From the NCBI GenBank assembly GCA_016208975.1, contig JACQXA010000004.1:1303015-1367014 (forward strand): DNA of 64,000 nt, read 5' to 3'. This document shows, one piece after another, positions 34,270 through 43,850 of the stretch. The notes beneath the pieces were generated by a model. The model was not told the DNA's origin. It searched no databases and worked only from the letters and a program-made list of their open reading frames with translations. Source of the stretch: Nitrospinota bacterium. Lineage in GTDB: Bacteria; Nitrospinota_A; UBA7883; JACRLM01. Within the stretch, counting starts at the first letter, position 1, and every line of letters begins with the position of its first letter. Both the position numbers and the translations under genes were made by a program.

Positions 34270-36342
34270 ATGGTTGAAATCATCGAGCCTTCTCCGCGCC
34301 CTCAACCGAGGGTGCTGATATTGGATGACGAGGATTACGTCCGCGCGTCGCTGGTGAGGATCCTTGCCGGCGAAGGCTACCAGACGTTCTCCGCCCCCAC
34401 CGGGGAGGAGGCGTTAAAAATGCTGGAGTCGCAAGAGGTGGACGTGTTCCTGTTCGACTACCGCCTGCCCGGGATGAACGGCATAGACGCCATTGTGGAG
34501 GGCAGGAAAATTTCGCCCGACACCTCCGCCGTCCTTATCACCGGCGTGGGGACGGACCAGGTGATAATCGAAGCCTTCACCAAGGGGCGCGTGGATTATT
34601 ACCTTACGAAACCGTTCACGGTGCACGAGCTGAAAAAGGTGATGTCCATGGCGCTCAAATCGGCGGACGTGCGCCGGATGGAGCGCATGTTCCATGACGA
34701 GCTTCAGAAGAAGATAAGAGAAGCCACCGCGGAGCTATTAGAGAAGAACAGGTTGTTGAAGGCCCGAGAAAGCGAATTGGCCTCCGTAAACGACAAGCTC
34801 CGGGAAGAGCAGGACCAGTTAAAATCCCTCAACGAAAAACTGGAGACCCTCTCCATCACCGACGGGCTCACGGGGCTTTATAATTTCCGCCATTTTTCAT
34901 TGCGTCTGGCCGAGGAGTTTTATAGGTCCTCCCGTTACAACGGCAGGCTGTCGTTGCTGATGATAGACCTGGACGATTTCAAGAACGTAAACGACCAGTA
35001 CGGCCACCTTATGGGGGATGAGACCCTGAGGCGGGTGGCGGAGGCGCTCCTGGTGTCCAGCCGCCATGCGGACCTGGTGGCCCGGTACGGCGGCGAGGAG
35101 TTCGCGCTGATCCTGCCGGAGGTGGGGCTGGAGGGCGCCGCCTTCCGCGCCGAGCGGTTGAGACAATCCATATCGGAGCTGGAGATGGAGCATGACGGCG
35201 CGAAAGCCAAGATAACCATATCCATCGGCGTGGCCACCTGCGGCTCATCGGAAATAAATTCCCCCCAGGAGCTGGTGCGCGCGGCGGACCTGGCGCTGTA
35301 CCACGCCAAGGAGATAGGCAAGAACTGCGTGGTGCTTTTCCGCGACGGGTCGTTAAAAGCCCTGGGCAAGGAAAACATAATGACCGAAAGCCAGAAAGAC
35401 CACATCATGCAGACCCTGTCCCGGTCCGCCCTGGCCGCCCACTCGGCCGGGGAGGTGATGGACGGGTTCCTGCGCGAGTTGAAAGATGTGTATGGAGACG
35501 CTGGTGAGGGGCTGTACCTGTCGGTGAGGAGGAAAGACCCGAAAGGGAACCTGGTGGAGGCCGCCAGGCTAAACCAGTACCGTGGAAAGCGGGACGTGGA
35601 GGGGATCGTATCCCACGTGATGGAAACGGGCTGGATGAAAATAATCAGCGACGCGCAGGATCCGTTCGCATGTTTCCCCCTCCGCTCCAGAGACCAGGAG
35701 GGCGCCAGCCGCGTGTCCGGAGTTTTGATGATGAACCGCTCCCCGGCATATCCGCCTTTTCTGGCGGAGCTTCTGGACGAGTTGTCCAGCGTGCTGATGG
35801 AGGTGGAGGAGCGGAACATTTTAAAAGGGATGGCGGAAAAAAGAAAAATCCTGGACGACACCATGCGGCGGATGCTGGCGGGGAGGGAGTCCCTGACGCC
35901 GGAGGAGGCGTTCTCCCTGGCGGGGCCGGTGATACTGGATATCTTCCGCGCTGAGCTGGCGGCGGTCTATTCGGTAAAAAAGGGGAAGGCCGTCCCACTG
36001 GTCAGGTTCACGGGAGCCGAAGGGCTGGACAGCTCCACGGAAAACGCCGTGGAACAGGGATTGGCCAAGGCCATGGCCCATGCCAATGAAGGCGGCCTTT
36101 GGAACGCCTGCGTCGAGGAGGCCTCCAGCGGCTCCGCGTACATCATAGCCCAGGTGGACGCGGGAAAGGCCGGGCAGGGTTTCCTGTTGATGGCGGCCTC
36201 GAAGGGGAACACCCTCACGCCGGAAGACGCCAGCCTGGCGGAAAGCCTTGCCCTAATGGTTTCCGTATTGCTTTATAATGGCAAGTCCGTTTCGACAAGG
36301 CGAAGCCGTAAAGAAGGAAAAATTGAGAACCCAAATGACTGA
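34270..36342 (+). CDS. response regulator with GGDEF diguanylate cyclase and GAF-like domains
   Basis: 690 aa. Receiver domain about 13-125 with acidic pocket LDDED, phospho-acceptor Asp63 (LFDYRLPG) and Lys in LTKPF; coiled coil about 140-200; GGDEF domain about 200-365 with YGGEEF active site near residue 275 and an RHAD inhibitory I-site five residues before it, so an active, feedback-inhibited c-di-GMP synthase is expected. The C-terminal 310 residues look like one or two divergent GAF domains. No histidine kinase is adjacent. The 3' end overlaps the probable alaS start by 8 bp. Confidence 0.88.
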   Translation: MVEIIEPSPRPQPRVLILDDEDYVRASLVRILAGEGYQTFSAPTGEEALKMLESQEVDVFLFDYRLPGMNGIDAIVEGRKISPDTSAVLITGVGTDQVIIEAFTKGRVDYYLTKPFTVHELKKVMSMALKSADVRRMERMFHDELQKKIREATAELLEKNRLLKARESELASVNDKLREEQDQLKSLNEKLETLSITDGLTGLYNFRHFSLRLAEEFYRSSRYNGRLSLLMIDLDDFKNVNDQYGHLMGDETLRRVAEALLVSSRHADLVARYGGEEFALILPEVGLEGAAFRAERLRQSISELEMEHDGAKAKITISIGVATCGSSEINSPQELVRAADLALYHAKEIGKNCVVLFRDGSLKALGKENIMTESQKDHIMQTLSRSALAAHSAGEVMDGFLRELKDVYGDAGEGLYLSVRRKDPKGNLVEAARLNQYRGKRDVEGIVSHVMETGWMKIISDAQDPFACFPLRSRDQEGASRVSGVLMMNRSPAYPPFLAELLDELSSVLMEVEERNILKGMAEKRKILDDTMRRMLAGRESLTPEEAFSLAGPVILDIFRAELAAVYSVKKGKAVPLVRFTGAEGLDSSTENAVEQGLAKAMAHANEGGLWNACVEEASSGSAYIIAQVDAGKAGQGFLLMAASKGNTLTPEDASLAESLALMVSVLLYNGKSVSTRRSRKEGKIENPND

Positions 36343-38998
36343 AGACATTTACATGACCGGCGCCGAGGCCCGTAAAAAATTTGTGGAGTATTTCGTGTCC
36401 AAAGGGCACATGGCGGTCCGCTCGGCCCCGCTGGTGCCCGCTAACGACCCTACTCTGCTATTCACCAACGCTGGCATGGTGCAGTTTAAGGATGTGTTCC
36501 TGGGGTACGACAAACGCTCTTACAAACGGGCCGTATCAGCCCAGAAATGCCTCCGGGTTTCCGGCAAACACAACGACCTGGAAACAGTGGGCCGCACGGC
36601 CCGGCACCACACATTCTTTGAAATGCTGGGCAACTTTTCCTTTGGCGACTATTTCAAGGAAGGGGCCATAGAGTTCGCCTGGGATTTCATGACCAACGTG
36701 GCGCGCCTGCCCAAAGACCGGCTTTATATCACCGTGTATAAGGACGATGACGAGGCCGCCAGGATATGGGAAACCAAAATGGGCATCCCGGCGGACAAGA
36801 TACACCGGTTCGGCGAGAAGGACAATTTCTGGAGCATGGGTGACACCGGCCCCTGTGGCCCCTGTTCGGAGATCCATTATGACCGGGGCGAGGAGTACCG
36901 TTGCTCCAACCCCAATTGCGGCATTGATTGCGAGTGCGACCGGTTCCTGGAGCTTTGGAACCTGGTGTTCATGCAGTACAACCGCGACACGGAAGGGAAA
37001 CTTACCCCTCTGCCCAATCCCAGCATAGACACAGGGATGGGGCTGGAGCGGCTGGTTTCCGTTATCCAGGGGAAACACACCAATTTCGATACGGACCTTA
37101 TCCTACCCGCCATCCGCCACATGGAGCGTTTTACCGATTTCAAATACGGGGAAAACCCGGCGTCAGACGTTTCCTTCAGGGTGATTGGCGACCATGTGCG
37201 GTCGGTGGTGTTTTTAATAGGGGATGACATCCACCCCTCCAACGAGGGGCGCGGTTACGTTTTGCGGCGCATTTTGCGGCGGGCCCTGCGGCATGGGCGG
37301 ATGCTCAACGTGAAAGAGCCGTTTCTGCACAGGCTCACCGACACGGTGATAGAGGTGATGAAAGAGGCTTACCCGGACATCGCCAACTACTCAAAGGTGA
37401 TAAAGCAGGTTACCCTGGCCGAGGAGCGGGGGTTTGGCGCAACCCTGGAGTTCGGCATGAACCTCATCGGCGAGTTTGTGGACAAAGCCAAAAGCTCCGG
37501 CGGCGTCATCCCGGGGAACGACGCGTTCCGGCTGTACGACACATACGGATTCCCCATGGACCTGGCCACGGAGATAGCCCACGACGCTGGCGTATCCATA
37601 GACATGGCCGGGTTCAACGAGCAGATGAACGCCCAGCGGGAAAAAGCCCGGGCCTCCTGGAAAGGAGCCGCCGGCGAGAGCGCCATGGGCGCCATGTACA
37701 AACAAGTGGCCGGGAAAATACCCGCCACGGTTTTCATGGGATACGACAACCCCATCGCCAAAACCAGGATTGCGGCCATTTTGAAGGGCGGCGCAATGGT
37801 GGAGACGGCGGCGAAAGGGGACGAGGTGGAAATATTCCTGTTGGCCACGCCGTTCTACGCCGAGTCCGGCGGGCAAAGCGCCGACACCGGGGCCATTTAC
37901 CATGACGCGTTCCGCGCCGAGGTTTACGACATCTCAAAACCTGACGGCACCCATTGGGTTCACAAGGCCCGGGTGGAGTCTGGCGCCGTAAAGGTGGGCG
38001 AAACCGTCACCGCCCGCATAGACGTGCCACGGCGCGAGGACATCCGGAAAAACCATACGGCCACCCATCTTCTCCACGCGGCGCTCCGGGACACTTTAGG
38101 TTCCCACGTAAAACAGGCCGGGTCGCTGGTGGCGGCGGACAGGTTGCGGTTCGACTATACGCATTTTACCGCGCCGGGCGCCGATGAGCTTATGGCCATA
38201 GAGCGGCTGGTGAACGAAAAAGTCATGGAAAACCTCAACGTGCAGACCGAGGTGAAAGGGTTGGAGGCGGCCACCGCGTCGGGAGCCATGGCCTTGTTCG
38301 GCGAGAAATACGGGGACAAGGTGCGTGTGGTGGCCATGGGGGATTTCTCCAAAGAGCTTTGCGGAGGCACCCACACCAAGGCCACCGGCGACATCGGGCT
38401 TTTCAAAATAGTCTCCGAGGGTGGCGTTGCCGCCGGTATCCGCCGCATAGAGGCGGTTACGGGGTTTGGGGCGCTGGAGTACGTCAAAAACCTTTCTGAA
38501 GAGCTTTCGGCGGTGGGCGCGGCGTTCAAGTCGCCTCCGGTGGAACTGGCGGAGAAGGCCCGGCGCAGTTTGGAACGCATAAAAGAGCTGGAGAAAGAGA
38601 CACGGAAGCTTAAAGAAAAACTTTTCTCCGGCAAAGGCGCCCAGGACGCGGAGGTAAAAGAAGCGGCAGGGATAAAATATCTGGCCGAGGAGTTGCCCGA
38701 AGCCGATGAAGAGGCGCTCCGCTCTTTTGTGGACAACAGCAAGAACCGCCTGGGCTCCGGAGTGGTGGTGGCCGCTTCGGCCCTGGCCGGAAAAGCCCTT
38801 ATCGCCGTAGGAGTCACCAAAGACCTGTCGGGGGTGTTCCACGCGGGCAAAATTGTAAAAGAAGTGGCGGGCATCGTTGGCGGCGGCGGCGGCGGGCGGC
38901 CGGATTTCGCCCAGGCCGGCGGTAAAAACCCCGAGAAACTGGGGGAGGCCATGGGCGCCGTTAAAACCATTCTGGAAAAATTCGCCGCCGGTAAATAA
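36335..38998 (+). CDS. alaS: alanyl-tRNA synthetase
   Basis: About 887 aa from the ATG at 36335 (TTG at 36323 with AAGGA just upstream is an alternative; the frame is open to 36278 inside the previous gene). Class II catalytic core: VRSAPLVPANDPTLLFTNAGM as motif region, RHHTFFEMLGNFSFGDYF and GMGLERLV; a Cys-rich insert (CSNPNCGIDCECD) in the core; editing domain with HTATHLLHA and CGGTHTKATGD zinc ligands; C-Ala domain ending GGGGGGRPDFAQAGG. Charges tRNA-Ala and hydrolyses mischarged Ser/Gly. The overlap with the GGDEF gene suggests co-transcription, though an own promoter may lie inside that gene. Confidence 0.95.
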   Translation: MTEDIYMTGAEARKKFVEYFVSKGHMAVRSAPLVPANDPTLLFTNAGMVQFKDVFLGYDKRSYKRAVSAQKCLRVSGKHNDLETVGRTARHHTFFEMLGNFSFGDYFKEGAIEFAWDFMTNVARLPKDRLYITVYKDDDEAARIWETKMGIPADKIHRFGEKDNFWSMGDTGPCGPCSEIHYDRGEEYRCSNPNCGIDCECDRFLELWNLVFMQYNRDTEGKLTPLPNPSIDTGMGLERLVSVIQGKHTNFDTDLILPAIRHMERFTDFKYGENPASDVSFRVIGDHVRSVVFLIGDDIHPSNEGRGYVLRRILRRALRHGRMLNVKEPFLHRLTDTVIEVMKEAYPDIANYSKVIKQVTLAEERGFGATLEFGMNLIGEFVDKAKSSGGVIPGNDAFRLYDTYGFPMDLATEIAHDAGVSIDMAGFNEQMNAQREKARASWKGAAGESAMGAMYKQVAGKIPATVFMGYDNPIAKTRIAAILKGGAMVETAAKGDEVEIFLLATPFYAESGGQSADTGAIYHDAFRAEVYDISKPDGTHWVHKARVESGAVKVGETVTARIDVPRREDIRKNHTATHLLHAALRDTLGSHVKQAGSLVAADRLRFDYTHFTAPGADELMAIERLVNEKVMENLNVQTEVKGLEAATASGAMALFGEKYGDKVRVVAMGDFSKELCGGTHTKATGDIGLFKIVSEGGVAAGIRRIEAVTGFGALEYVKNLSEELSAVGAAFKSPPVELAEKARRSLERIKELEKETRKLKEKLFSGKGAQDAEVKEAAGIKYLAEELPEADEEALRSFVDNSKNRLGSGVVVAASALAGKALIAVGVTKDLSGVFHAGKIVKEVAGIVGGGGGGRPDFAQAGGKNPEKLGEAMGAVKTILEKFAAGK

Positions 38999-39042
38999 TG
39001 GCGGCTCTCCATTTCACCCGTTCTGGAAGGCTGTAGTTTTTC

Positions 39043-39813
39043 ATGAGAGTTCTGATTATTTTCGCCAAGGCCCCCGTGGCCGGGCAGGTAAAAACCAGGC
39101 TTATAGAAGGCACCCCCCTGTCGGGCGAACAGGTGTGCGGGCTGTACGAGGCTTTCTTGAAAGACGTGATGACCGTGGCGGCCCTTACCACCGCCGAGAC
39201 CATAGCGGTGCATTACGCCCCCGCCACGGGCGAAAAACAGATGCGTTCCATCATGCGGGGGCTTAACCTTGGGGCGCGCAACGAACGCCGGTTTATTTTC
39301 ACCCCCCAGGTGGAAGGGTCTTTCACCGAGCGGGTGGCCGCTTCTTTCGAAGCCGCCTCCAAATTTGCGCCAGAGGCCACGCTGATGATAGGCTCCGACG
39401 CGCCCATATTGAAGCCGGAGATAATGGACTCGGCTTTCGATTTTATCTCAGCCAGGGCCGGCATGGCCCTAGGGCCATCGGGCGAAGGCGGGGTGTATCT
39501 CATAGGCGTACCCGGCGACGCCCAGCTGGATTTTTCCGGAGTTTTCACGGAAGGCTCGGAGCTGGAAAACCTTTTGTCGCTGGCGAAACGCGGGAACATG
39601 CCGTTGAAAATACTGCCGCAGATACTGGATGTGGACGTGGAGGCGGACCTGGTGACGCTGATAAGCGTCATGCGGGCGCTAAACTACGAGCGCAAGTTCG
39701 ACAGCAAGGTGTTTCCCATGAACACCTTTAAAGCCATCGAGGAACTGGGGCTTGCCATCGTCCGCAACGCGGAGAACACCCGCCATAAAAAGATAGCCTT
39801 CGTTCAGGAGTAA
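39043..39813 (+). CDS. DUF2064/TIGR04282-type GT-A glycosyltransferase-like protein
   Basis: 256 aa. Nucleotide-binding start [18 protein letters not shown] (the conserved G-x-VKTRL), then [12 protein letters not shown] (metal-binding Asp motif) and [14 protein letters not shown]. Matches the TIGR04282 group, a Rossmann-like GT-A protein related to nucleotidyl/glycosyl transferases and found in diverse glycolipid or arsenosugar contexts. Neighbours alaS and queC give no pathway hint. queC begins 5 bp after its stop, so it is in the same operon. Confidence 0.8.
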   Translation: MRVLIIFAKAPVAGQVKTRLIEGTPLSGEQVCGLYEAFLKDVMTVAALTTAETIAVHYAPATGEKQMRSIMRGLNLGARNERRFIFTPQVEGSFTERVAASFEAASKFAPEATLMIGSDAPILKPEIMDSAFDFISARAGMALGPSGEGGVYLIGVPGDAQLDFSGVFTEGSELENLLSLAKRGNMPLKILPQILDVDVEADLVTLISVMRALNYERKFDSKVFPMNTFKAIEELGLAIVRNAENTRHKKIAFVQE

Positions 39814-39818
39814 GCGAC

Positions 39819-40514
39819 ATGGCCGCGCCGGGAAAAGCCGTGGTTCTACTGTCCGGCGGGCTGGACTCCGCCACGGCGCTGGCGGTGGCGGCAAGCCGTG
39901 GTTACGAGGTTTATACCCTAAGTTTCGATTACGGCCAGCGGCACCGGGTGGAGCTTTCCCGGGCGGAGACGGTCTCTAAAACGCTGGGGGCCAAAGCGCA
40001 CAAGGTTGTGAAGGTTGACCTGTCATCCATAGGCGGATCCGCCCTTACGGCGGATATCGCCGTGCCCAAAGCCCTTCCCGGCGCGCCTGTGGAGGAGGGG
40101 ATACCCGTAACTTACGTTCCAGCCCGTAACACGGTGTTCCTTGCCATTGCGTTAGGCTACGCGGAAACCCTTGGCGCCGGGGACATTTTTATCGGCGTGA
40201 ACGCGCTGGACTATTCCGGCTATCCCGATTGCCGCCCGGAATACATAAAAGCTTTCGAGACCATGGCCAATTTCGCCCTTAAATCGGCGGTGGAGGGGAC
40301 TGTGAAAGTGAAAATCCACACCCCGCTTATAGCCATGACCAAAAAGGAGATAATCCAGACAGGTTTGAAACTGGGGGTGGACTATTCCATCACCATTTCC
40401 TGCTACGACCCAGCGCCAGACGGAACCCCCTGCGGCGGGTGCGACTCTTGCCGCCTCCGCGCCAAAGGGTTCAGCGAAGCCGGGGTGGAAGACCCGTCCA
40501 TAAAAAAACGTTAA
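39819..40514 (+). CDS. queC: 7-cyano-7-deazaguanine synthase
   Basis: 231 aa. PP-loop [14 protein letters not shown] at the N-terminus, [13 protein letters not shown], and the zinc site near the C-terminus, CYDP...[10 protein letters not shown] (four Cys). Converts 7-carboxy-7-deazaguanine to preQ0 with ammonia and ATP in queuosine synthesis. queD, queE and queF are not in the window. Lies in a plus-strand run from 39043 to 41883 with gaps of 3-17 bp. Confidence 0.95.
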   Translation: MAAPGKAVVLLSGGLDSATALAVAASRGYEVYTLSFDYGQRHRVELSRAETVSKTLGAKAHKVVKVDLSSIGGSALTADIAVPKALPGAPVEEGIPVTYVPARNTVFLAIALGYAETLGAGDIFIGVNALDYSGYPDCRPEYIKAFETMANFALKSAVEGTVKVKIHTPLIAMTKKEIIQTGLKLGVDYSITISCYDPAPDGTPCGGCDSCRLRAKGFSEAGVEDPSIKKR

Positions 40515-40530
40515 GGAGAAAGTTTGCGCC

Positions 40531-40962
40531 ATGCCAGTCCATGAATATAAAACCGGCGATGTGATAATGGGCTCCATCCCCCACGGGGCGGACCTTTTGG
40601 ACGCGCTTACGCGGATATGCGAGGAGCGCGGCGTTACGGTGGGGCTGGTGTCATTGATAGGGTCGGTGTCGTCAGCGGCGCTGGCGTTTTACCACCAGGA
40701 CATAAAGACCTACGAGAACCTGGCGCCGGTGGAAATACCGATGGAAATAGTCTCGGCGATGGGGAACGTATCGCTTAAAGACGGCAAACCCATGGTCCAC
40801 CTTCACATGATTTTAAGTAGTTCTGCGGGGTTATGCGTGGCAGGACATTTAATCAGGGGCACGAAGGTTTTCGCGCTGGAGTTTTCCATAACGAAACTTT
40901 CCGGCCCGGCGCTGGAACGGGGCATGGACAATTTGACGGGGCTGAACCTCTGGAAAGAATGA
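40531..40962 (+). CDS. PPC-domain (DUF296) protein
   Basis: 143 aa, the whole protein being one PPC/PCC domain: LLDALTRICEERGVTVGLV at residues 22-40, then the conserved block VHLHMILSSSAGLCVAGHL and KVFALEFSI. In plants the domain is attached to AT-hooks; bacterial free-standing forms are trimeric with a potential metal site made by the His residues, function unproven. AAGGAGAAAG about 8 nt before the ATG is a good ribosome site. The lipoprotein gene starts 3 bp after its stop. Confidence 0.85.
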   Translation: MPVHEYKTGDVIMGSIPHGADLLDALTRICEERGVTVGLVSLIGSVSSAALAFYHQDIKTYENLAPVEIPMEIVSAMGNVSLKDGKPMVHLHMILSSSAGLCVAGHLIRGTKVFALEFSITKLSGPALERGMDNLTGLNLWKE

Positions 40963-40965
40963 GCC

Positions 40966-41883
40966 ATGAAAAATCTGGCCATGACCGCTGTCGCTCTTCT
41001 TCTTGCGGCTTGCGGCGGGGCTTCTGGCGTATCGTCTGATACGGCCACAGCCGAATCCACCCGGCTTATATGGGCTGAAGAGGGGCTAGTCCTTTCGAAC
41101 ACCACCTCCACCTGCACATTGACGGAAGGCGCGACGTACAGGATGTATTATCTGGACAGGGAATTGGTCAGCGCCGTTTCAGGGAACGGCCAAATTTTCA
41201 GCGCGTCCCAAACCACCGGAATAACACACCAAGGCTCATCGGACCTTCTAAGCAACCCCTCTGTCATAAGACTTGGCGAAGGGCGTTACGTAATGATCTA
41301 CAACGGCGTATCCGGGAATATTTCACGGTTCCACCGGGCCACTTCCGCCGACGGGGTGACGTTCACCAAATATACCGGCGCTTTTATCAACGGCGCGGTG
41401 ATGGAGCCCAATGCCGAGGAGAACAGCTTTATCAGCGTGCCGGAGCTTGTTTTGTTCAACGGAGCCCTGCACATTTATTACGTGGGGAACGCCAGCGTGA
41501 ACAGGATTTTCCACGCTGTATCCCAAGACGATGGGGTCACGTGGGAACGCACGGGACAGATAGTTTTAAACGGCGTACGGGCCGATGACAAAATAGTGGA
41601 TCCGGAAGTGGTAATCACCCCGGACGGCGGGCTGAAACTTTTCTTTGCCCACAGCTTGGCAGGCGATATGGGGTTTGGAATAAGGGGTATAAAAACCGCC
41701 GTATCAAACGACGGGGTGAACTTTACGGCGGAAGAGGGTTACGCCTTAACCCCTTCCGGCGGGTTTTTGATAGACCCGGACGTGGTAGAGCTTATCGGCC
41801 AGCCAGGCAAGTACCGGATGTATTTCGGCAAATCGGCTGATGGCGGAACCGGGATAAACCTGTATAGCGCCGTATCGAACTGA
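40966..41883 (+). CDS. lipoprotein with beta-propeller (GH43/sialidase-like) fold
   Basis: 305 aa. Lipobox LAAC at about residue 16. The remainder shows repeated blade-like strands with BNR-like/DPxV motifs (SNPSVIRLGEGRYVMIY, SVPELVLFNGALHIYY, VDPEVVITPDGGLKLFF, IDPDVVELIGQPGKYRMYF), as in five-bladed propellers of GH32/43/68-like or sialidase-like proteins. No catalytic triad can be assigned with confidence, so binding rather than hydrolysis is possible. Its stop directly abuts the convergent fmdB-like stop. Confidence 0.65.
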   Translation: MKNLAMTAVALLLAACGGASGVSSDTATAESTRLIWAEEGLVLSNTTSTCTLTEGATYRMYYLDRELVSAVSGNGQIFSASQTTGITHQGSSDLLSNPSVIRLGEGRYVMIYNGVSGNISRFHRATSADGVTFTKYTGAFINGAVMEPNAEENSFISVPELVLFNGALHIYYVGNASVNRIFHAVSQDDGVTWERTGQIVLNGVRADDKIVDPEVVITPDGGLKLFFAHSLAGDMGFGIRGIKTAVSNDGVNFTAEEGYALTPSGGFLIDPDVVELIGQPGKYRMYFGKSADGGTGINLYSAVSN

Positions 41884-42135
41884 TTAATCGCCGGAAGAGC
41901 CGCTTTTCGGTTCGGCTTTTTTGCTGGCGCCAGAGGAAGACGAGCCGCTTTTGGCGTAGTCGGTTTTATACCAGCCGGTGCCTTTGAGATGGAACGCGTT
42001 GGAGGAGATTATCTTCTTAAGCTCCCCCCCACATTTGGAACCATCGCTATGTTTGGTCAGCGGCTTGTCTGAAATCCGCTGGTTAACCTCCAGATGCGCG
42101 CCGCATTTCTGGCAGATATATTCGTATATGGGCAT
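41884..42135 (-). CDS. FmdB-family zinc-ribbon regulatory protein
   Basis: 83 aa. Starts MPIYEYICQKCGAHLEV, the hallmark of FmdB (PF09723 type). First Cys pair C-x2-C is intact; the second knuckle has only one clear Cys (DGSKCGGELKK), unlike the usual C-x-C/C-x2-C pair. Then GTGWYKTDYAK and a low-complexity Ser/Lys tail, both usual. Family members are small predicted regulators first noted near formamidase genes; the real function is unknown. Confidence 0.88.
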   Translation of the reverse strand: MPIYEYICQKCGAHLEVNQRISDKPLTKHSDGSKCGGELKKIISSNAFHLKGTGWYKTDYAKSGSSSSGASKKAEPKSGSSGD

Positions 42136-42224
42136 TCTAGTAACTACTCCAAATCACGCGGAATCATTCCGCATGTCACATTTCTAATTTAAAGAACCGG
42201 CCCGGGCAAAGTCAAGGCGCGGGC

Positions 42225-43145
42225 CTAAACAAAGCCCAACCACTTCTCAAACTGGTTGTCTTTACCGTGAATTACGTTGAAATAGGCCTTTTGAAGCCTG
42301 CGGGTTACAGGCCCCATGCCATCTTCCCCGATAATCCTGCCATCCACCGAGCGGATGGGGGTAAGCTCCGCCGCCGTGCCTGTGAAAAACGCCTCGTCGG
42401 CGATGTACAGCTCGTCCCGGGAGAAGTATTGTTCAATTACGGGTATCCCCATGCCGTCGGCTATTTTTATGATGGAGTCACGGGTGATGCCTTCCAGCAC
42501 CGATGTTAACGGCGGGGTTTTTAACCTGCCGTCGCGCACGATGAATATGTTTTCACCGCTTCCTTCGGCCACATGGCCGGAGGGGTCCAGCATGATAGCC
42601 TCGTCGTACCCGTTGCGCACCGCTTCCGTTTTGGCGAGGATGGAGTTCACATACGCCCCGCAAATTTTGGCCTTGGTCATGAAAATGTTCTCATGGTGGC
42701 GGGTAAAGCTGGATATTTTCACGTTAATGCCTTTTTCCAGCGCCTCTTCGCCCAGATAAGCGCCCCACGGCCACACGGCGATGGCCACCCGCACAGTGGC
42801 GCCGATGCAGTTTAGCCCCCGCTTGTCGTCTCCCAGGAAAACCAGCGGTCGGATATAGCCCGATTTGAGCTTGTTCACCCGCACCGTTTCCTTGATTGCC
42901 TCGTTTATGGCTTGCTGGCTGAAAGGTATGTCCACGCCGATTATTTTGGCGGAAGTGAACAACCGCTTGGTGTGGTCCTCCAGCCGGAATATGGCCGGGC
43001 CTTTTGGGGTGTCGTAACAGCGGATTCCCTCAAAAACGCCAAACCCGTAATGAAGGGTATGGGTAAGTACGTGAACCTGGGCTTTGTCCCACTCCACGAA
43101 ATTGCCGTCTAACCAGATTTTTTCGGACCTGGGCGCCTGGCTCAT
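42225..43145 (-). CDS. ilvE: branched-chain amino acid aminotransferase
   Basis: 306 aa, fold-type IV PLP enzyme. HTLHYGFGVFEGIRCY, catalytic Lys in MTKAKICGAYVNSILAK, GYDEAIMLDPSGHVAEGSGENIF, VLEGITRDSII phosphate-binding loop. Transaminates branched-chain 2-oxo acids with glutamate; with cimA and lysC in the same window it belongs to isoleucine/branched-chain synthesis. GGAG 5-6 nt before the ATG. The 261-bp gap on its upstream side carries the divergent sigma-28-like promoter. Confidence 0.95.
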   Translation of the reverse strand: MSQAPRSEKIWLDGNFVEWDKAQVHVLTHTLHYGFGVFEGIRCYDTPKGPAIFRLEDHTKRLFTSAKIIGVDIPFSQQAINEAIKETVRVNKLKSGYIRPLVFLGDDKRGLNCIGATVRVAIAVWPWGAYLGEEALEKGINVKISSFTRHHENIFMTKAKICGAYVNSILAKTEAVRNGYDEAIMLDPSGHVAEGSGENIFIVRDGRLKTPPLTSVLEGITRDSIIKIADGMGIPVIEQYFSRDELYIADEAFFTGTAAELTPIRSVDGRIIGEDGMGPVTRRLQKAYFNVIHGKDNQFEKWLGFV

Positions 43146-43325
43146 AAATACTCCAACAGTTAATTTACGGGGAAATTTAACATTTTAGTTTATTTGGGCG
43201 CCAAGGTGTCAAGGTTGTTAGTGGGAAAGAGTTTGTATCGCCAATCGGCGATTATAATGATTTAATAATATGGACACAAAGGAAACGGTGGGATTGTCTT
43301 ACCCAGGTGAGTGTCAAATAAAAGC

Positions 43326-43353
43326 TAAAGCTTTCTATGGAACATTCCGATAA
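43326..43353 (+). promoter_or_regulatory. sigma-28 (FliA)-like promoter
   Basis: TAAAGCTT (43326-43333), 12-nt spacer, TCCGATAA (43346-43353). The enterobacterial consensus is TAAAGTTT-N11-GCCGATAA, so each box matches seven of eight. Predicted start about 43360, 47 nt before the small gene at 43407. An alternative sigma-70 -10 TATAAT lies at 43253-43258, overlapping the inverted repeat TCGCC-AATC-GGCGA. Confidence 0.5.
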
Positions 43354-43406
43354 CAGACGATTAAGAGGCATATTCCCCCTCAATCATAAACAGGAGTGGC
43401 AGGCAG

Positions 43407-43613
43407 ATGGATACACAAATGAGCATAGACGGCGCCGGGGCCGCAGGCGGAGCAAAAGCTGCGAAAATGGAAACCTCCAACAATCCCACCGCTCCGGCCG
43501 CCATGGATCCGGATAACGATCAAGACAACGAAAGCGCGGAAAGCGCCGCCACCGCCAGGGCCGAGGCAATGAAAAGCCAGGGCAAAGGCGGGGGGATAAA
43601 CGTTTCAGCGTAA
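43407..43613 (+). CDS. small disordered protein, 68 aa, C-terminus GINVSA
   Basis: Not recognised as a family. Gly/Ala/Lys-rich start (GAGAAGGAKAAKMETS), acidic middle (DPDNDQDNESAES), and a C-terminal GKGGGINVSA. The 107-aa protein at 62964, next to flagellar-type genes, ends GHGTNINVVA, so the two share a short C-terminal signature. AGGAG precedes the ATG, a sigma-28-like promoter lies upstream and a clear terminator follows, so this is a single-gene unit. A motility-related role is inference from the promoter and the shared tail. Confidence 0.6.
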   Translation: MDTQMSIDGAGAAGGAKAAKMETSNNPTAPAAMDPDNDQDNESAESAATARAEAMKSQGKGGGINVSA

Positions 43614-43634
43614 TACCGTCCGGTTCTTTTGTTG

Positions 43635-43664
43635 GGCGCGGGTCCTATGGCCTGCGCCTTTTTT
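43635..43664 (+). terminator. rho-independent terminator of the 68-aa gene
   Basis: GGCGCGGGTCC / GGCCTGCGCC imperfect stem with a TAT loop, followed by TTTTTT. It lies 20-50 bp past the stop codon. From here to 43850 no gene or recognisable element is visible except the palindrome CCGGAGC-ctctacc-GCTCCGG. Confidence 0.75.
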
Positions 43665-43850
43665 GTTTGCGGCGCTCTTCAACCGGAAATCCAATCAATA
43701 TTCCCAGCATGTGGATGGGTGATGGGAATTTATGGATGGGAAGGATGGCCTGTAATTCGTAAATACTGCGGTTGGCCCGGAGCCTCTACCGCTCCGGCGG
43801 AAGGAACCGTTAACATAAGCGCCCTCCGCCAAAGAATGCCGGTTACATCT

